Below, in pieces: positions 8,093-15,381 of a stretch of DNA of 26,347 nucleotides; position 1 is the first letter of the stretch, and each line of letters starts with the position of its first letter. The DNA comes from Clostridia bacterium (lineage in GTDB: Bacteria; Bacillota; Clostridia; Oscillospirales; CAG-272). Under the pieces are notes generated by a model. The model ran no database searches. It saw only the letters and a list, made by a program, of their open reading frames with translations, and was not told the origin of the DNA. The translations under genes were made by a program, and so were the position numbers. The stretch lies in assembly GCA_900753295.1 (NCBI GenBank), contig CAADYQ010000132.1, forward strand, positions 1 through 26,347, in the 5' to 3' direction.

Positions 8093-8646
8093 GATGCGAT
8101 CTTGATTGGTTTTACCCGCTGTATCATTAAACAACCGATGCTCCGACAGTTTAGAGCAGCCGCCGCGTGAGATACACGCGGATAAACGAAGCCTCAATAT
8201 GCGGGGAACCCGGTACAACGCAGCTACATTCTCATCCCGGTGACGGGACGGGCGGTAACAATGCTTGCGCTCCGGCAGTCCGCAGGGACAGCTCTCACGG
8301 AGAGAAGCCCTCACAGCAGCGACAACAGGCGGTCGCGGATATATGCAACGATGTCCGCGATAATATGCGCTCGGAACGACCGAAACGCGACGGTTCAAAA
8401 AGTAGAGATCCATCCTCTTCTTTCGCGTATCTTGACCCCGGCATAGGGGTGATGGAAATGCAAATACGCTTCACAATGTGCGGCAAAGAAACATTGTTTA
8501 TGCAAACACGCTTTGCGATGTGCGGCACAGAAACATCGTCCTACCTGAAATTTCGTGGCTGAAACAAAATCTTGAGCATATAATAATAGTGTAAGCGCCG
8601 GCGTTTTGCGTTCATTTGTAAATTTTTCGAATTTGCAATAAAAGGC
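8093..8646. other. Non-coding or decayed stretch, no supported gene
   Basis: About 550 nt with open frames on both strands but no recognisable protein, no ribosome site before the possible starts and no conserved motif. A plus-strand frame from about 8167 to 8562 is open but of low-complexity, unlikely composition. The stretch is moderately GC-rich like the operon before it, and ends with a 42-nt tandem duplication. It may be the remains of a lost gene. Confidence 0.5.
8458..8541. repeat. Tandem direct repeat, 42 nt x 2
   Basis: The 42-nt units 8458-8499 and 8500-8541 are adjacent and alike, both beginning ATGCAAA and containing ATGTGCGGCA and AGAAACAT. The period is a multiple of three, so the frame is preserved, but no supported gene covers it. 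Confidence 0.7.
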
Positions 8647-8676
8647 TTGGACAAAGCGGCTCTTATGGACTATAAT
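8647..8676 (+). promoter_or_regulatory. Probable promoter upstream of the 49-nt repeats
   Basis: TTGGAC (8647-8652) and TATAAT (8671-8676) are separated by 18 bp. The predicted start, near 8683, would give an RNA running through the 49-nt tandem repeat. No ribosome site or coding region follows before the next promoter, so the product, if real, is a short untranslated RNA or a long leader. Confidence 0.55.
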
Positions 8677-8719
8677 TATAGTGCAGAATAGCTACACGCT
8701 GTCTGCTATCATTTTTAGT

Positions 8720-8840
8720 AAATGTTTGCCGCTTGCCGATGGCGCGGGGTATAAGTTATTCGGTTCGCAAATGTTTACCGCTTGCTGATGGCGCGGGATA
8801 TAAGTTATTCAGTGTGTAAATGTTTACCACTTGCTGATGT
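8720..8840. repeat. Tandem direct repeat, 49 nt x 2.5
   Basis: Units start at 8720, 8769 and 8818, exactly 49 nt apart, each opening with AAATGTTT then (A/G)CC(G/A)CTTGC(C/T)GATG. The first two are full length and the third stops after about 23 nt. Within units, CCGC can pair with GCGG around the TTGC(C/T)GATG segment, and ATAAGTTAT is a small palindrome. The repeat lies between one probable promoter (8647-8676) and the promoter of the GNAT toxin-antitoxin operon (8866-8894). Confidence 0.85.
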
Positions 8841-8865
8841 GAGGATACTTTTTTCTTCTACGTGG

Positions 8866-8894
8866 TTGACAACATGCGACATTTTGGATATAAT
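8866..8894 (+). promoter_or_regulatory. Consensus promoter of the GNAT toxin-antitoxin operon
   Basis: TTGACA (8866-8871) and TATAAT (8889-8894) are perfect consensus boxes with a 17-bp spacer. The start would be near 8901, about 50 nt before the antitoxin gene. Such a strong promoter is usual for an operon repressed by its own antitoxin. Confidence 0.87.
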
Positions 8895-8949
8895 AATATT
8901 GACACCGAGTTAATTACGCTTATTTTACGCCAAAGAGAGGAGAGTGCGT

Positions 8950-9123
8950 ATGGCTACATCGAGCATATCTACCAACTTTGATTTGACTAAAAAATCTTCT
9001 GCGAAAAATTTTGTGAAAGCCTTGTCTGCTGCTCCTATAGGAGCAAAAGCAAAGTGCAATGAAAATGTTACGATGCTTACAAAACAAGAGGCGCTGAGTA
9101 TTCTCAAGAAGAAAAACAAATGA
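8950..9123 (+). CDS. Small antitoxin candidate of a GNAT toxin-antitoxin pair
   Basis: A 57-aa protein beginning MATSSISTNFDLTKKSS and ending in a lysine-rich helix (EALSILKKKNK). AGAGGAG precedes the ATG at 8950 by a normal distance. Its TGA overlaps the next ATG (ATGA at 9120-9123), the classic arrangement for an antitoxin translated just before its toxin. The opening MATSSIS-NF pattern resembles small proteins I recall upstream of acetyltransferase toxins in Firmicutes. It probably binds the acetyltransferase, and perhaps the operon promoter, but no DNA-binding fold is obvious. The role is inferred mainly from size, overlap and partner. Confidence 0.72.
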   Translation: MATSSISTNFDLTKKSSAKNFVKALSAAPIGAKAKCNENVTMLTKQEALSILKKKNK

Positions 9124-9689
9124 AGATAGTCAACATCTTAGATTGGATCGAAAATGAAGCTGTCAGAGAGGAGGAAATCCAGTCTGTTCTCTCTGACTTT
9201 TCTTGTTCCAAAAATCCGGAAGTCGAGAACTTTATTCACAACCAAGCGATTGATTTTGCGAAACGAAAAACGGCAATTACATATCTGATATATAATGAGA
9301 ATGACGATTTAGGCGGCTTTTTTGCAGTAACTCATAAAAGTATAACAATACCAGATAATTTGCTTAGCAAACGAGAACAACGAAGGCTTAGGCAATATGC
9401 CGTTTTGGAGGATGGCAAATATGTTGTTTCGGCGTTTTTGGTGGCTCAGTTAGCTCGGAATTTTCAGCAAACGGACAGACATATAATAGGCGGTGCAGAA
9501 TTGCTCGATTACTGCATAAATGTGATTGAGCAGATTCAACACATGGTCGGTGGCCGTATCATCATACTGGAATGCGAGAGCGGCAACGCGAAGCTTGAGG
9601 AATTCTATAGGCGAAACTGCTTTCGCGATTATGACAATCGGGTAGATAAATACGGTAACAGATACAGAATGTTTTTGAGGCTCCTGTAA
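9120..9689 (+). CDS. GNAT-family acetyltransferase, probable toxin
   Basis: A 189-aa protein with a GNAT fold. An early strand pair covers about 53-71 (AITYLIYNENDDLGGFFAV). The acetyl-CoA pyrophosphate loop region is around 116-129 (QQTDRHIIGGAELL), motif A continues in the following helix, and the final strand-helix carries IIILECESGN then LEEFYRRNCF, where Tyr163 is in the usual position for the general acid. GNAT toxins such as TacT and AtaT acetylate aminoacyl-tRNA; that activity is inferred from the overlapping small gene, not seen. Translation is probably coupled to the antitoxin because only a weak ribosome site precedes the ATG. An ordinary GNAT enzyme is the main alternative. Confidence 0.8.
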   Translation: MKIVNILDWIENEAVREEEIQSVLSDFSCSKNPEVENFIHNQAIDFAKRKTAITYLIYNENDDLGGFFAVTHKSITIPDNLLSKREQRRLRQYAVLEDGKYVVSAFLVAQLARNFQQTDRHIIGGAELLDYCINVIEQIQHMVGGRIIILECESGNAKLEEFYRRNCFRDYDNRVDKYGNRYRMFLRLL

Positions 9690-9760
9690 GCGGCGTAAAC
9701 ATCTGGACGTCGTAGTCACAGACTCCAAAAAGAAAAAGCGGTGTACCCTACCATGAGTGG

Positions 9761-9805
9761 GAGCCAAAAAGGCTCAGGCTGAGGCGTGGTGTCTCGGTCT
9801 TTTTT
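9761..9805 (+). terminator. Probable terminator after the GNAT gene
   Basis: GAGCC/GGCTC (9761-9765 with 9771-9775) forms one hairpin. A second, weaker stem (9779-9783 with 9793-9797) is followed by six Ts (9800-9805). The structure is less clean than the others in the window. Confidence 0.5.
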
Positions 9806-9861
9806 AATGCTCGGAGGTCGTTTCATCTCCGCAGAAAACGTTGAGAATTCACAATAAACGG

Positions 9862-9890
9862 TTGCAAATTACTCCGCAATGAGGTATAAT
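9862..9890 (+). promoter_or_regulatory. Promoter of the Panacea toxin-antitoxin operon
   Basis: TTGCAA (9862-9867) and TATAAT (9885-9890) have a 17-bp spacer. TTGC at 9862 and GCAA at 9876 form a short inverted repeat inside the promoter, a possible operator. The start would be near 9897, so the leader is very short and the AAAGGAG site lies at its 5' end. Confidence 0.75.
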
Positions 9891-9912
9891 AAAAGTGAAA
9901 GGAGAATGTGCA

Positions 9913-10347
9913 ATGGCAAGTGTATTTGATGTCGCGCGATATATCTTAGAAAAACAGGGCAAGATGTCAACCATGAAACTCCAGAAACTGTGTTATTATT
10001 CGCAGGCGTGGTCCCTCGTTTGGGATGACAAGCCCCTATTTGACGAAGAATTCAGGGCGTGGGCTAATGGCCCGGTGTGCAGAGAGCTATTCCGTGCAAC
10101 ACAAGGGCAGTTTGCAGTAGTTGCCGCCGACGAAAAGAGAGGCGACTCCGGGCGTTTGACAGCCAACCAAAAAGATACCATCGACAAGGTGCTGGAGTAT
10201 TACGCCCCTCACGATGCGCAATGGCTCAGCCGCCTTACTCATCTCGAAGACCCTTGGAAGCAAGCTCGGGCTGGGCTGCCGCTTGGCGTTGGCAGCGACA
10301 GAATCGTTACCAAGGAAAGCATGGCGATTTATTATGGCGGGCTCTAA
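9913..10347 (+). CDS. Panacea (SocA/DUF4065) domain antitoxin
   Basis: A 144-aa protein that is essentially one Panacea domain. Signatures are MKLQKLCYYSQAW near residues 21-33, EEFRAWANGPVCRELF near 45-60, and a C-terminal HLEDPWKQAR region ending in a short Ile/Tyr/Gly-rich tail. Panacea proteins act as promiscuous antitoxins that neutralise unrelated toxin domains, and SocA serves as a protease adaptor; that is family knowledge. The ATG at 9913 is chosen because AAAGGAG lies 8 nt upstream and conserved sequence starts there. Its 3' end overlaps the next gene by 14 nt in another frame, fitting an antitoxin-toxin operon. Confidence 0.9.
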   Translation: MASVFDVARYILEKQGKMSTMKLQKLCYYSQAWSLVWDDKPLFDEEFRAWANGPVCRELFRATQGQFAVVAADEKRGDSGRLTANQKDTIDKVLEYYAPHDAQWLSRLTHLEDPWKQARAGLPLGVGSDRIVTKESMAIYYGGL

Positions 10348-10795
10348 AAAGCAGGTACGCCAGTGTCAGACCCCCTCACCCGATGCACCGTCCATCCGCC
10401 AAAACCCGAACAGTTATTATAGCAAAACCCCATCATGGAATTTCAACATTTGCGACACTGTCAACTGGGCATTCACGCGAGAAGCAGTCGGAGATGTGAT
10501 CTGGACAGAAATCATTCCCCGCTTGAAATCATGGGAGTCTCAAACGTGGCAAGACATATTGATAAAGCAGAATAAAAGCAATCACTCCATAGATTTTGAG
10601 AAACTCAACCCAAAAGCCCGGAAGCTTATAGCACAAAAAAGGCTCGAAGGCGAGATGCTGATATCCTTAAGGCTGAACGGAACTCACCGGTTGTACGGGT
10701 TTATAGTCGGAACGGTTTTTAACGTACTTTGGTATGACCCAGATCATGGAGACAATGACACATGTGTGTGCCGCTCGCACAAACCGCACTCATAA
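10334..10795 (+). CDS. Putative toxin paired with the Panacea antitoxin
   Basis: A 153-aa protein of no family I can name with certainty. The first 30 residues are Ser/Pro/Asn/Gln-rich and probably disordered. The middle has WAFTREAVGDVIWTEIIPRLKSWE, then a helix with LNPKARKLIAQKRLEG. The C-terminus has ISLRLNGTHRLYGFI, VFNVLWYDPDHG and a final SHKPHS. The strand-turn-strand then WYDPDH ending recalls RelE/ParE-like or MqsR-like toxins, so an RNase-type or ribosome-directed toxin is possible but unproven. The start at 10334 overlaps the Panacea gene; the same frame is open further left but would run deep into that gene. A strong terminator follows 11 nt after the stop. Confidence 0.75.
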   Translation: MAGSKKQVRQCQTPSPDAPSIRQNPNSYYSKTPSWNFNICDTVNWAFTREAVGDVIWTEIIPRLKSWESQTWQDILIKQNKSNHSIDFEKLNPKARKLIAQKRLEGEMLISLRLNGTHRLYGFIVGTVFNVLWYDPDHGDNDTCVCRSHKPHS

Positions 10796-10806
10796 GTTCC
10801 ACGACC

Positions 10807-10834
10807 AAAAGCCCACTCGATGGTGGGCTTTTTT
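10807..10834. terminator. Bidirectional intrinsic terminator
   Basis: AAAAGCCCAC (10807-10816) pairs perfectly with GTGGGCTTTT (10823-10832) around a 6-nt loop, with a T-run on the right and an A-run on the left. It separates the Panacea operon from the convergent zinc-ribbon gene and can serve both. Confidence 0.92.
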
Positions 10835-10845
10835 GGCGCTTCGGC

Positions 10846-11508
10846 TCAGAACTTTGCGCCGCAGTTATTGCACTTGAATTGTGATTTTGCCGTCTTGCTG
10901 AACAGACCGAACATGAAGCCTCCGAACGCCTTCTGCGCCAAGGTTATCTTTTCGATATCCGGGGAGCCGCAGATGGGACAGTGGGGGACGTAGGTTCGTT
11001 TTGGGGGTGACGGGCGGGTGTAGGACGGTGTGCAGGACGGTGTGTCGCTCGCCGTGGTGATGTACTTGCGGTCTGCCTCGGGAATATTATTCGGGTCGGA
11101 CATTACGACGCCTTCGACTCCGTTCGGGAAATATTCCTTGATGGTTTTGATGCGCTCCTCAATGGGTTTGGCGCATTCTTCGAGGCTGAAAAGGCGCTTG
11201 TACATGGCGATTTCATCGGGAGTGGGAAATTCGACACGCCTGTAACTAACGTAGAATGTTCCATAAACATCTATCTGCTGTTCTCCGTTCCCATCAATTA
11301 TTGTACGGTTAAAGGTTAGTCCTGATTGTTTGCCACCCGAGTTATAGTTAATGTTTATTGCAGCTTCCCCGAATGGTTTAAGGTGCCCGTAGGTTTCAGT
11401 CGTCTCGATAGTGTGTTTCAAATCCAACAAATCAACTTCAAATTCTTTAGGGTCGGTCGCTGGAGAAATCTCAAAACCCCTAATGAAAATAGCGCCGTGA
11501 TTCGGCAT
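10846..11508 (-). CDS. Uncharacterised protein with C-terminal zinc ribbon
   Basis: A 220-aa protein. Most of it is an unrecognised alpha/beta region with a beta-rich first half and a Glu/Lys-rich helical segment (SLEECAKPIEERIKTIKEYF). A Ser/Thr/Pro-rich linker leads to a C-terminal zinc ribbon with CPICG and CNNCG as the four ligands, separated by a hydrophobic FGGFMFGLFSKT segment. This ribbon type is common at the ends of phage and accessory proteins in Firmicutes. The ATG at 11508 is preceded by GGAGG with 8-nt spacing and a matching promoter. It is monocistronic and antisense to the toxin operon's direction. No function can be assigned. Confidence 0.82.
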   Translation of the reverse strand: MPNHGAIFIRGFEISPATDPKEFEVDLLDLKHTIETTETYGHLKPFGEAAININYNSGGKQSGLTFNRTIIDGNGEQQIDVYGTFYVSYRRVEFPTPDEIAMYKRLFSLEECAKPIEERIKTIKEYFPNGVEGVVMSDPNNIPEADRKYITTASDTPSCTPSYTRPSPPKRTYVPHCPICGSPDIEKITLAQKAFGGFMFGLFSKTAKSQFKCNNCGAKF

Positions 11509-11533
11509 CGCATTGTCCTCCGTAGTGTTAACT

Positions 11534-12556
11534 ATGGTAATTCTATCATATTTATGTTTGTGTGTCAAGCGGTTTCAAGAGCCGCAACGTTCGATTTTTA
11601 AGAAAATATCACAGTACAAACAGACATTCAATACAGATAGTGTTTTCGGTAAAGACTTTACGAGTGCCTTGGAAAGCGATACTAAGGCAATAGAAGATTA
11701 CGCGTTTGCGCTGACGCAGATTAGGATAAGTGCCCAAACTGCCTCCGAAACGTACTTGGCTGGAGCCAGTGAGCAAGCCCAAAAGTTTGTAAAAGACAAT
11801 GAAGCGGCTTTTCAAAGCGCCGCCGAATGGTTCAGGATGGGCGATAAATTCAAAAAACAAGCCCGACTTGACCGTTTGGGAGAATCCACTGCGTCCTCTT
11901 TCGAAGGGGCTGTCAACGCGATACGGTTGTATAACGAAGGAACAGAAAAAGCGGGATTCACCACAGAAGAGTTCCACGAGACGGTTGCAAAATTCAACCC
12001 TACGCTTGAGGCATATATCTCAATGATGGATGCCAAAGGGAAGAAACCGACTGAGTTCGGGTACTGGAAGCTCACGCACAAGGCGACAGTTGAAACCGCC
12101 ATATTTACAGCTTCAATCACTGCCGGAACAGCGGCTTTAGGTCTCTTGGCGCAAAAGGGCAATACGACCGCTGCTCAGGTAGTCGGAGGGCTCACCGCCG
12201 TCGGCGGGGCAATCGCGGGAGTCGTCGGTGTCATCCAGCTTGCGAAAGGTGCGCTGAGTCTGACCACCGGATTCGGCATTATATCGGCTGGCATTTCCGC
12301 TGTAATAGCCGGAATCAGCGCGTTTCAGACCGCATCGGCGAGAATGCGCGAGGCGTGGCAGGCGGACATCGACAAGGTGGAGCAATTCAAGCAGAGCTCG
12401 GAGGAGCTTACCGAGGCATACACCAACGTAAGCAAATATCTGACCGCGCTCCAAAACGGCGAGGATGTAAGCGACGCATTCGAAATCTTTATGTCTAACG
12501 CCAGCGAGGAAGCACAAGAATACGTTGATACGCTACAGGAGACGACAGATGATTAA
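11534..12556 (+). pseudogene. Tape-measure-like protein fragment (phage remnant)
   Basis: An open frame of about 340 codons. From about 11590 on it reads like the interior of a phage tail tape-measure protein: amphipathic helices rich in Ala, Gln and Lys (SIFKKISQYKQTF onward), then a hydrophobic Gly/Ala stretch of about 90 residues with membrane-segment-like helices (12110-12320), then charged helices to a stop. No ribosome site precedes any start, and the first codons lie over the promoter of the leftward zinc-ribbon gene, so the natural 5' end is missing. A true tape measure is much longer. I call it a phage gene fragment; a membrane-active toxin is a less likely reading. Confidence 0.5.
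11540..11568 (-). promoter_or_regulatory. Promoter of the leftward zinc-ribbon gene
   Basis: On the minus strand TTGACA (11568-11563) and TAGAAT (11545-11540) have a 17-bp spacer. The start would be near 11534, leaving a leader of about 25 nt with GGAGG. Confidence 0.78.
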
Positions 12557-12622
12557 AAACTTCTTGTGTTCTCCTATGCTCACAAAACCCGTAAATTCCA
12601 GTTTGGCAAATCCCTTTTTGTG

Positions 12623-14434
12623 TTATTCAAACTGGCTGTTGTACAGTGCGGCATATGCGCCGCCCTTGGCAAGCAGCTCGGCGTGATTTCCCTGTTCGAT
12701 GATATTTCCGTGATCCATGAACAGGATGCAGTCCGCGTCGCGGATCGTGGAAAGGCGGTGCGCGATGACAAATGAGGTCCTGCCCTGCATGAGGGATGCC
12801 ATCGCCTTGCCTATCTCCGCTTCGGTCCTTGTGTCCACGCTCGAGGTGGCTTCATCAAGTATCAGTATCGGCGGGTCGCAAAGGAACACACGTGCGATCG
12901 TCAGAAGCTGACGCTGACCGACCGAAATATTTGCGGCATCGTTGTCAAGCACCGTGTCGTATCCTTGCGGCATGGTCTTTATGAAGTAATGTATCTTTGC
13001 CATTTTTGCAGCCGCTTCTATCTCGGCGCGGGTGGCGTTCTCCTTGCCGTATGCGATGTTCTCCGCAATGGTCCCGTTAAATAGCCATGTGTCCTGCAGG
13101 ACCATACCGAAATTACTGCGCAGCGTTTTGCGTGTCAGATCGGCGGTCGGAATGCCGTCTACCGTTATCCTGCCGCCGCCTACCTCATAAAAGCGCATGA
13201 GCAGATTTATGAGCGTGGTCTTACCCGCGCCCGTTGCGCCGACAATGGCTATCTTCTGCCCCTGTTTGGCGGTAAAGCTGATGTTTTTCATAAGGAGCTT
13301 GTCGGGAGAATACCCAAAGCTGACATTCTCAAAGGTGACAACACCCTTTGCACGCTCCAGCGGGACGGGATGGTCGGTGTCCTTTATTTCCTCGGTATCG
13401 TCAAGGAACTCAAACGTTCTCTCAGCCGAGGCAAATGCCGATTGCATGGAGTTTATCATATATGCCGCCTCGGTCATCGGCTCGTAGCACATTCCCATGT
13501 ACTGAAAATATGCCTGTATCGCGCCGAAGGTCATAAGTCCATTTACCATGCGGTAGCAGCCGATAAGCAGTATGAACATCTGCGAAAGTCTTGAAAGAAA
13601 ACGAATGCTCGGGTTGACGCTGTTGGTCAAAAAGTCGGTGCGCTCGTTTGCAACGGCAACATCCTCTATCGCACGGTTCATCGTCCGTATGCTGTTTTCT
13701 TCATTATTATATGCTTTTATAACGTTCCTGCCGGTGTAGTATTCCTCGGTAAGTCCGGTCAGCACGGCGACCTTTTCCTGCCTTTCGGAGGAAAGGTCAA
13801 GGTTTTTGCCGGCAACGATATTTGTGATGATCAGGCTGATAGCCGTAAAGCCGAGAAAGATCAGCGTCAGCAGCGGGCTGAAATAGAACATAAACGCGAG
13901 TGGGCCTATTATCGTGCCGAGCGAGGTGATGAAGCGGAGAAGTCCCGTCTGCAGCGTTTCGGAGATCTTGTCAAGGTCGCTCGTGACCTTTGAAAGTATC
14001 TCGCCGGGCTTGTTGCCGTCAAAAAATTTAAGCGGCAGCTTGTGTATCTTATCGCTTATCTGCTCGCGCAGCGTAAGTATCAGCTTTTCGGCAACGCTTG
14101 ACATTAAGTAGACCTGGAAAAAGTAGAAGGCTGCCTGCGCCGCGTACATTACCGATATTATAACGAGCTGTTTTCCGAGCGGCTCCCACGGAATGGTGAA
14201 GCGGCTGCCGGTCGAGATCGCCGCCTTGACTATATCGACCAGTGAATCCATCACGTCCGCACTGCAATACGGCGTAATGATGTTCAGCGCCGTGGAAATA
14301 ACGACAGAGAGGATGACGACGATAAGACGTCCCTTCTGGTTGTTCAACTGCCCGAAAAGGCGCACGGCGGTCTTCATGGCGTGCTTGGGCGCATCCTTTT
14401 CGATCTCGGTGCTTTTTTCAATTTTGTCGATCAT
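12623..14434 (-). CDS. ABC exporter half-transporter (type I, fused TM-NBD)
   Basis: A 603-aa membrane protein that couples ATP hydrolysis to export of an unknown substrate. Residues about 35-330 are the six-helix transmembrane domain; residues about 365-603 are the nucleotide-binding domain. Walker A is GATGAGKT (399-406), the Q-loop Gln is near 447, the signature is ISVGQ (503-507, degenerate from LSGGQ), Walker B is ILILDE (523-528) with the catalytic Glu, and the switch His is 559. Its ATG overlaps the stop of the preceding gene (ATGA), the normal layout of a heterodimeric pair. That partner is truncated here, so this half has probably lost both its partner and its promoter. Only a weak inverted repeat (12598-12606 with 12628-12635) lies at its 3' end. 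Confidence 0.93.
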   Translation of the reverse strand: MIDKIEKSTEIEKDAPKHAMKTAVRLFGQLNNQKGRLIVVILSVVISTALNIITPYCSADVMDSLVDIVKAAISTGSRFTIPWEPLGKQLVIISVMYAAQAAFYFFQVYLMSSVAEKLILTLREQISDKIHKLPLKFFDGNKPGEILSKVTSDLDKISETLQTGLLRFITSLGTIIGPLAFMFYFSPLLTLIFLGFTAISLIITNIVAGKNLDLSSERQEKVAVLTGLTEEYYTGRNVIKAYNNEENSIRTMNRAIEDVAVANERTDFLTNSVNPSIRFLSRLSQMFILLIGCYRMVNGLMTFGAIQAYFQYMGMCYEPMTEAAYMINSMQSAFASAERTFEFLDDTEEIKDTDHPVPLERAKGVVTFENVSFGYSPDKLLMKNISFTAKQGQKIAIVGATGAGKTTLINLLMRFYEVGGGRITVDGIPTADLTRKTLRSNFGMVLQDTWLFNGTIAENIAYGKENATRAEIEAAAKMAKIHYFIKTMPQGYDTVLDNDAANISVGQRQLLTIARVFLCDPPILILDEATSSVDTRTEAEIGKAMASLMQGRTSFVIAHRLSTIRDADCILFMDHGNIIEQGNHAELLAKGGAYAALYNSQFE

Positions 14435-14740
14435 CTCTCATCCACCTCCTTCGTCTGGGATTCGTAAATTTCTCTGTATACCTCGCAGTTTTTAAGTAGT
14501 TCCTCGTGTCTGCCTATGCCGACAGGCTCGCCTTCATTGAGAACTATTATCTGGTCGGCGTGCTGAATGGAGCTTACCCTCTGCGCGATTATCATTATCG
14601 CTTTGTCGCTCTTTTCCTTCAAAAGCGCCCTGCGGAGCGCCGCATCTGTCTTGAAGTCAAGAGCGGAAAAGCTGTCGTCGAAAATGTAAAGCTGAGGGTC
14701 CTTTACTATGGCACGGGCAATTGAGAGGCGTTGCTTCTGT
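14431..14740 (-). pseudogene. Truncated ABC exporter partner, C-terminal NBD only
   Basis: About 103 codons remain. From the scar inward it reads RQKQRLSIARAIV (signature helix, the GG of GGQKQR already lost), LYIFDDSFSALD (Walker B and D-loop) and IMIIAQRVSSIQHAD (switch region; the usual His is Gln). The tail ends KEVDER. A complete partner would be about 580 aa, so the transmembrane domain and Walker A are gone. Homology stops abruptly at about 14740, where a different gene begins on the other strand. Asp replaces the catalytic Glu in Walker B, typical of the degenerate half of a heterodimeric exporter. Without promoter and start it cannot make a transporter. Confidence 0.85.
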
Positions 14741-15293
14741 CGAAGCGGAGGAAATGCTGCGCAGATTCAGAATACTTGAAAATATGATAAGTCTGCGCAT
14801 AGGGCAGATCACCTTCGGAAAAGAAATGTCAAAAAAGCCGTTCCCGGCATTTTCGGTCATAGAGATAGATGAGGATATTCCACTGTACATCGGTGGTGAG
14901 ATCAATGCGTCTCTTGACGATATCTCGGATGATTTTATAATAGATTTTTATGCGGATTGCGAAAAGCAAGGCTTCCCGCTGATCTTTTCAAGCGGACAGA
15001 TGAAAAGCATGGAAAATTTCATGGCGGGCAGGACCGAGGTCGTGTCCAATATGTGCTTTACGTTAAAGAACGACGAGAGAGCCAATTCCGTGATACCCAA
15101 GGGTAAATACGCCGTCGGTTATGTGCACGGCGATTACGACAATACCGATCATATCTACGGGGCGATGCTTTCGTTTATAAAAGAGAACGGCATGAGGATC
15201 GCCGGGAACGCCTATGAAGAATACCTGCTCGATGAGCTGGCGGAAAGCGATCCCGCTAACTTCATCATGTGGATAATGATACGCGTAGAATGA
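14741..15293 (+). pseudogene. MerR-type regulator remnant, coiled coil plus GyrI-like domain
   Basis: About 183 codons. The first 35 residues (VEAEEMLRRFRILENMISLRI) form the coiled coil that in MerR-type regulators follows the winged-helix domain. Residues about 45-183 resemble a GyrI-like effector-binding domain: FSVIEIDEDIPLYIGGEI, IPKGKYAVGYVHGDYD and the closing EEYLLDE and IMIRVE strands. The DNA-binding domain (about 70-80 residues) is absent, and no ribosome site precedes the first open codons. A few more open codons extend left into the ABC fragment but belong to that gene. The intact gene probably regulated the divergent exporter pair and sensed its substrate. Confidence 0.75.
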
Positions 15294-15337
15294 TCCGAGA
15301 CGACGGTACCCCCGCGCGGCGAACACTGTAAAATAAA

Positions 15338-15377
15338 GCACTGTCGGCTTGACAGTGCATCGGTCATATGTTATAAT
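15338..15377 (+). promoter_or_regulatory. Consensus promoter with overlapping palindrome
   Basis: TTGACA (15349-15354) and TATAAT (15372-15377) have a 17-bp spacer. A perfect 8-bp inverted repeat, GCACTGTC (15338-15345) and GACAGTGC (15351-15358), overlaps the -35 and looks like a repressor operator. The next likely gene is the broken one at 15627, about 240 nt downstream. Confidence 0.77.
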
Positions 15378-15381
15378 GAAT

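Noticed and set aside
8167..8562. Plus-strand open frame of 131 codons before the repeats
   Set aside because: No ribosome site, composition rich in Ser/Arg/Asp/Gly without structure, no family; kept only as part of the blank region.
8458..8840. CRISPR array
   Set aside because: The two repeats have different units, adjacent copies without unique spacers, and no cas gene is present.
8720..9123. Type III toxin-antitoxin system (repeat RNA plus RNase toxin)
   Set aside because: The downstream protein is a GNAT acetyltransferase, not a ToxN-like RNase, and a separate promoter and protein antitoxin lie between. Retained only as an analogy.
12598..12635. Inverted repeat CCAGTTTG/CAAACTGG as terminator of the ABC gene
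   Set aside because: The loop is over 20 nt, one arm is inside the coding region and no clean U-tract follows, so it is too weak to list.
14721..14740. Extension of the regulator remnant to an ATG-like start within the ABC fragment
   Set aside because: Those codons are the reverse strand of the exporter's conserved signature helix, so they belong to the other gene.
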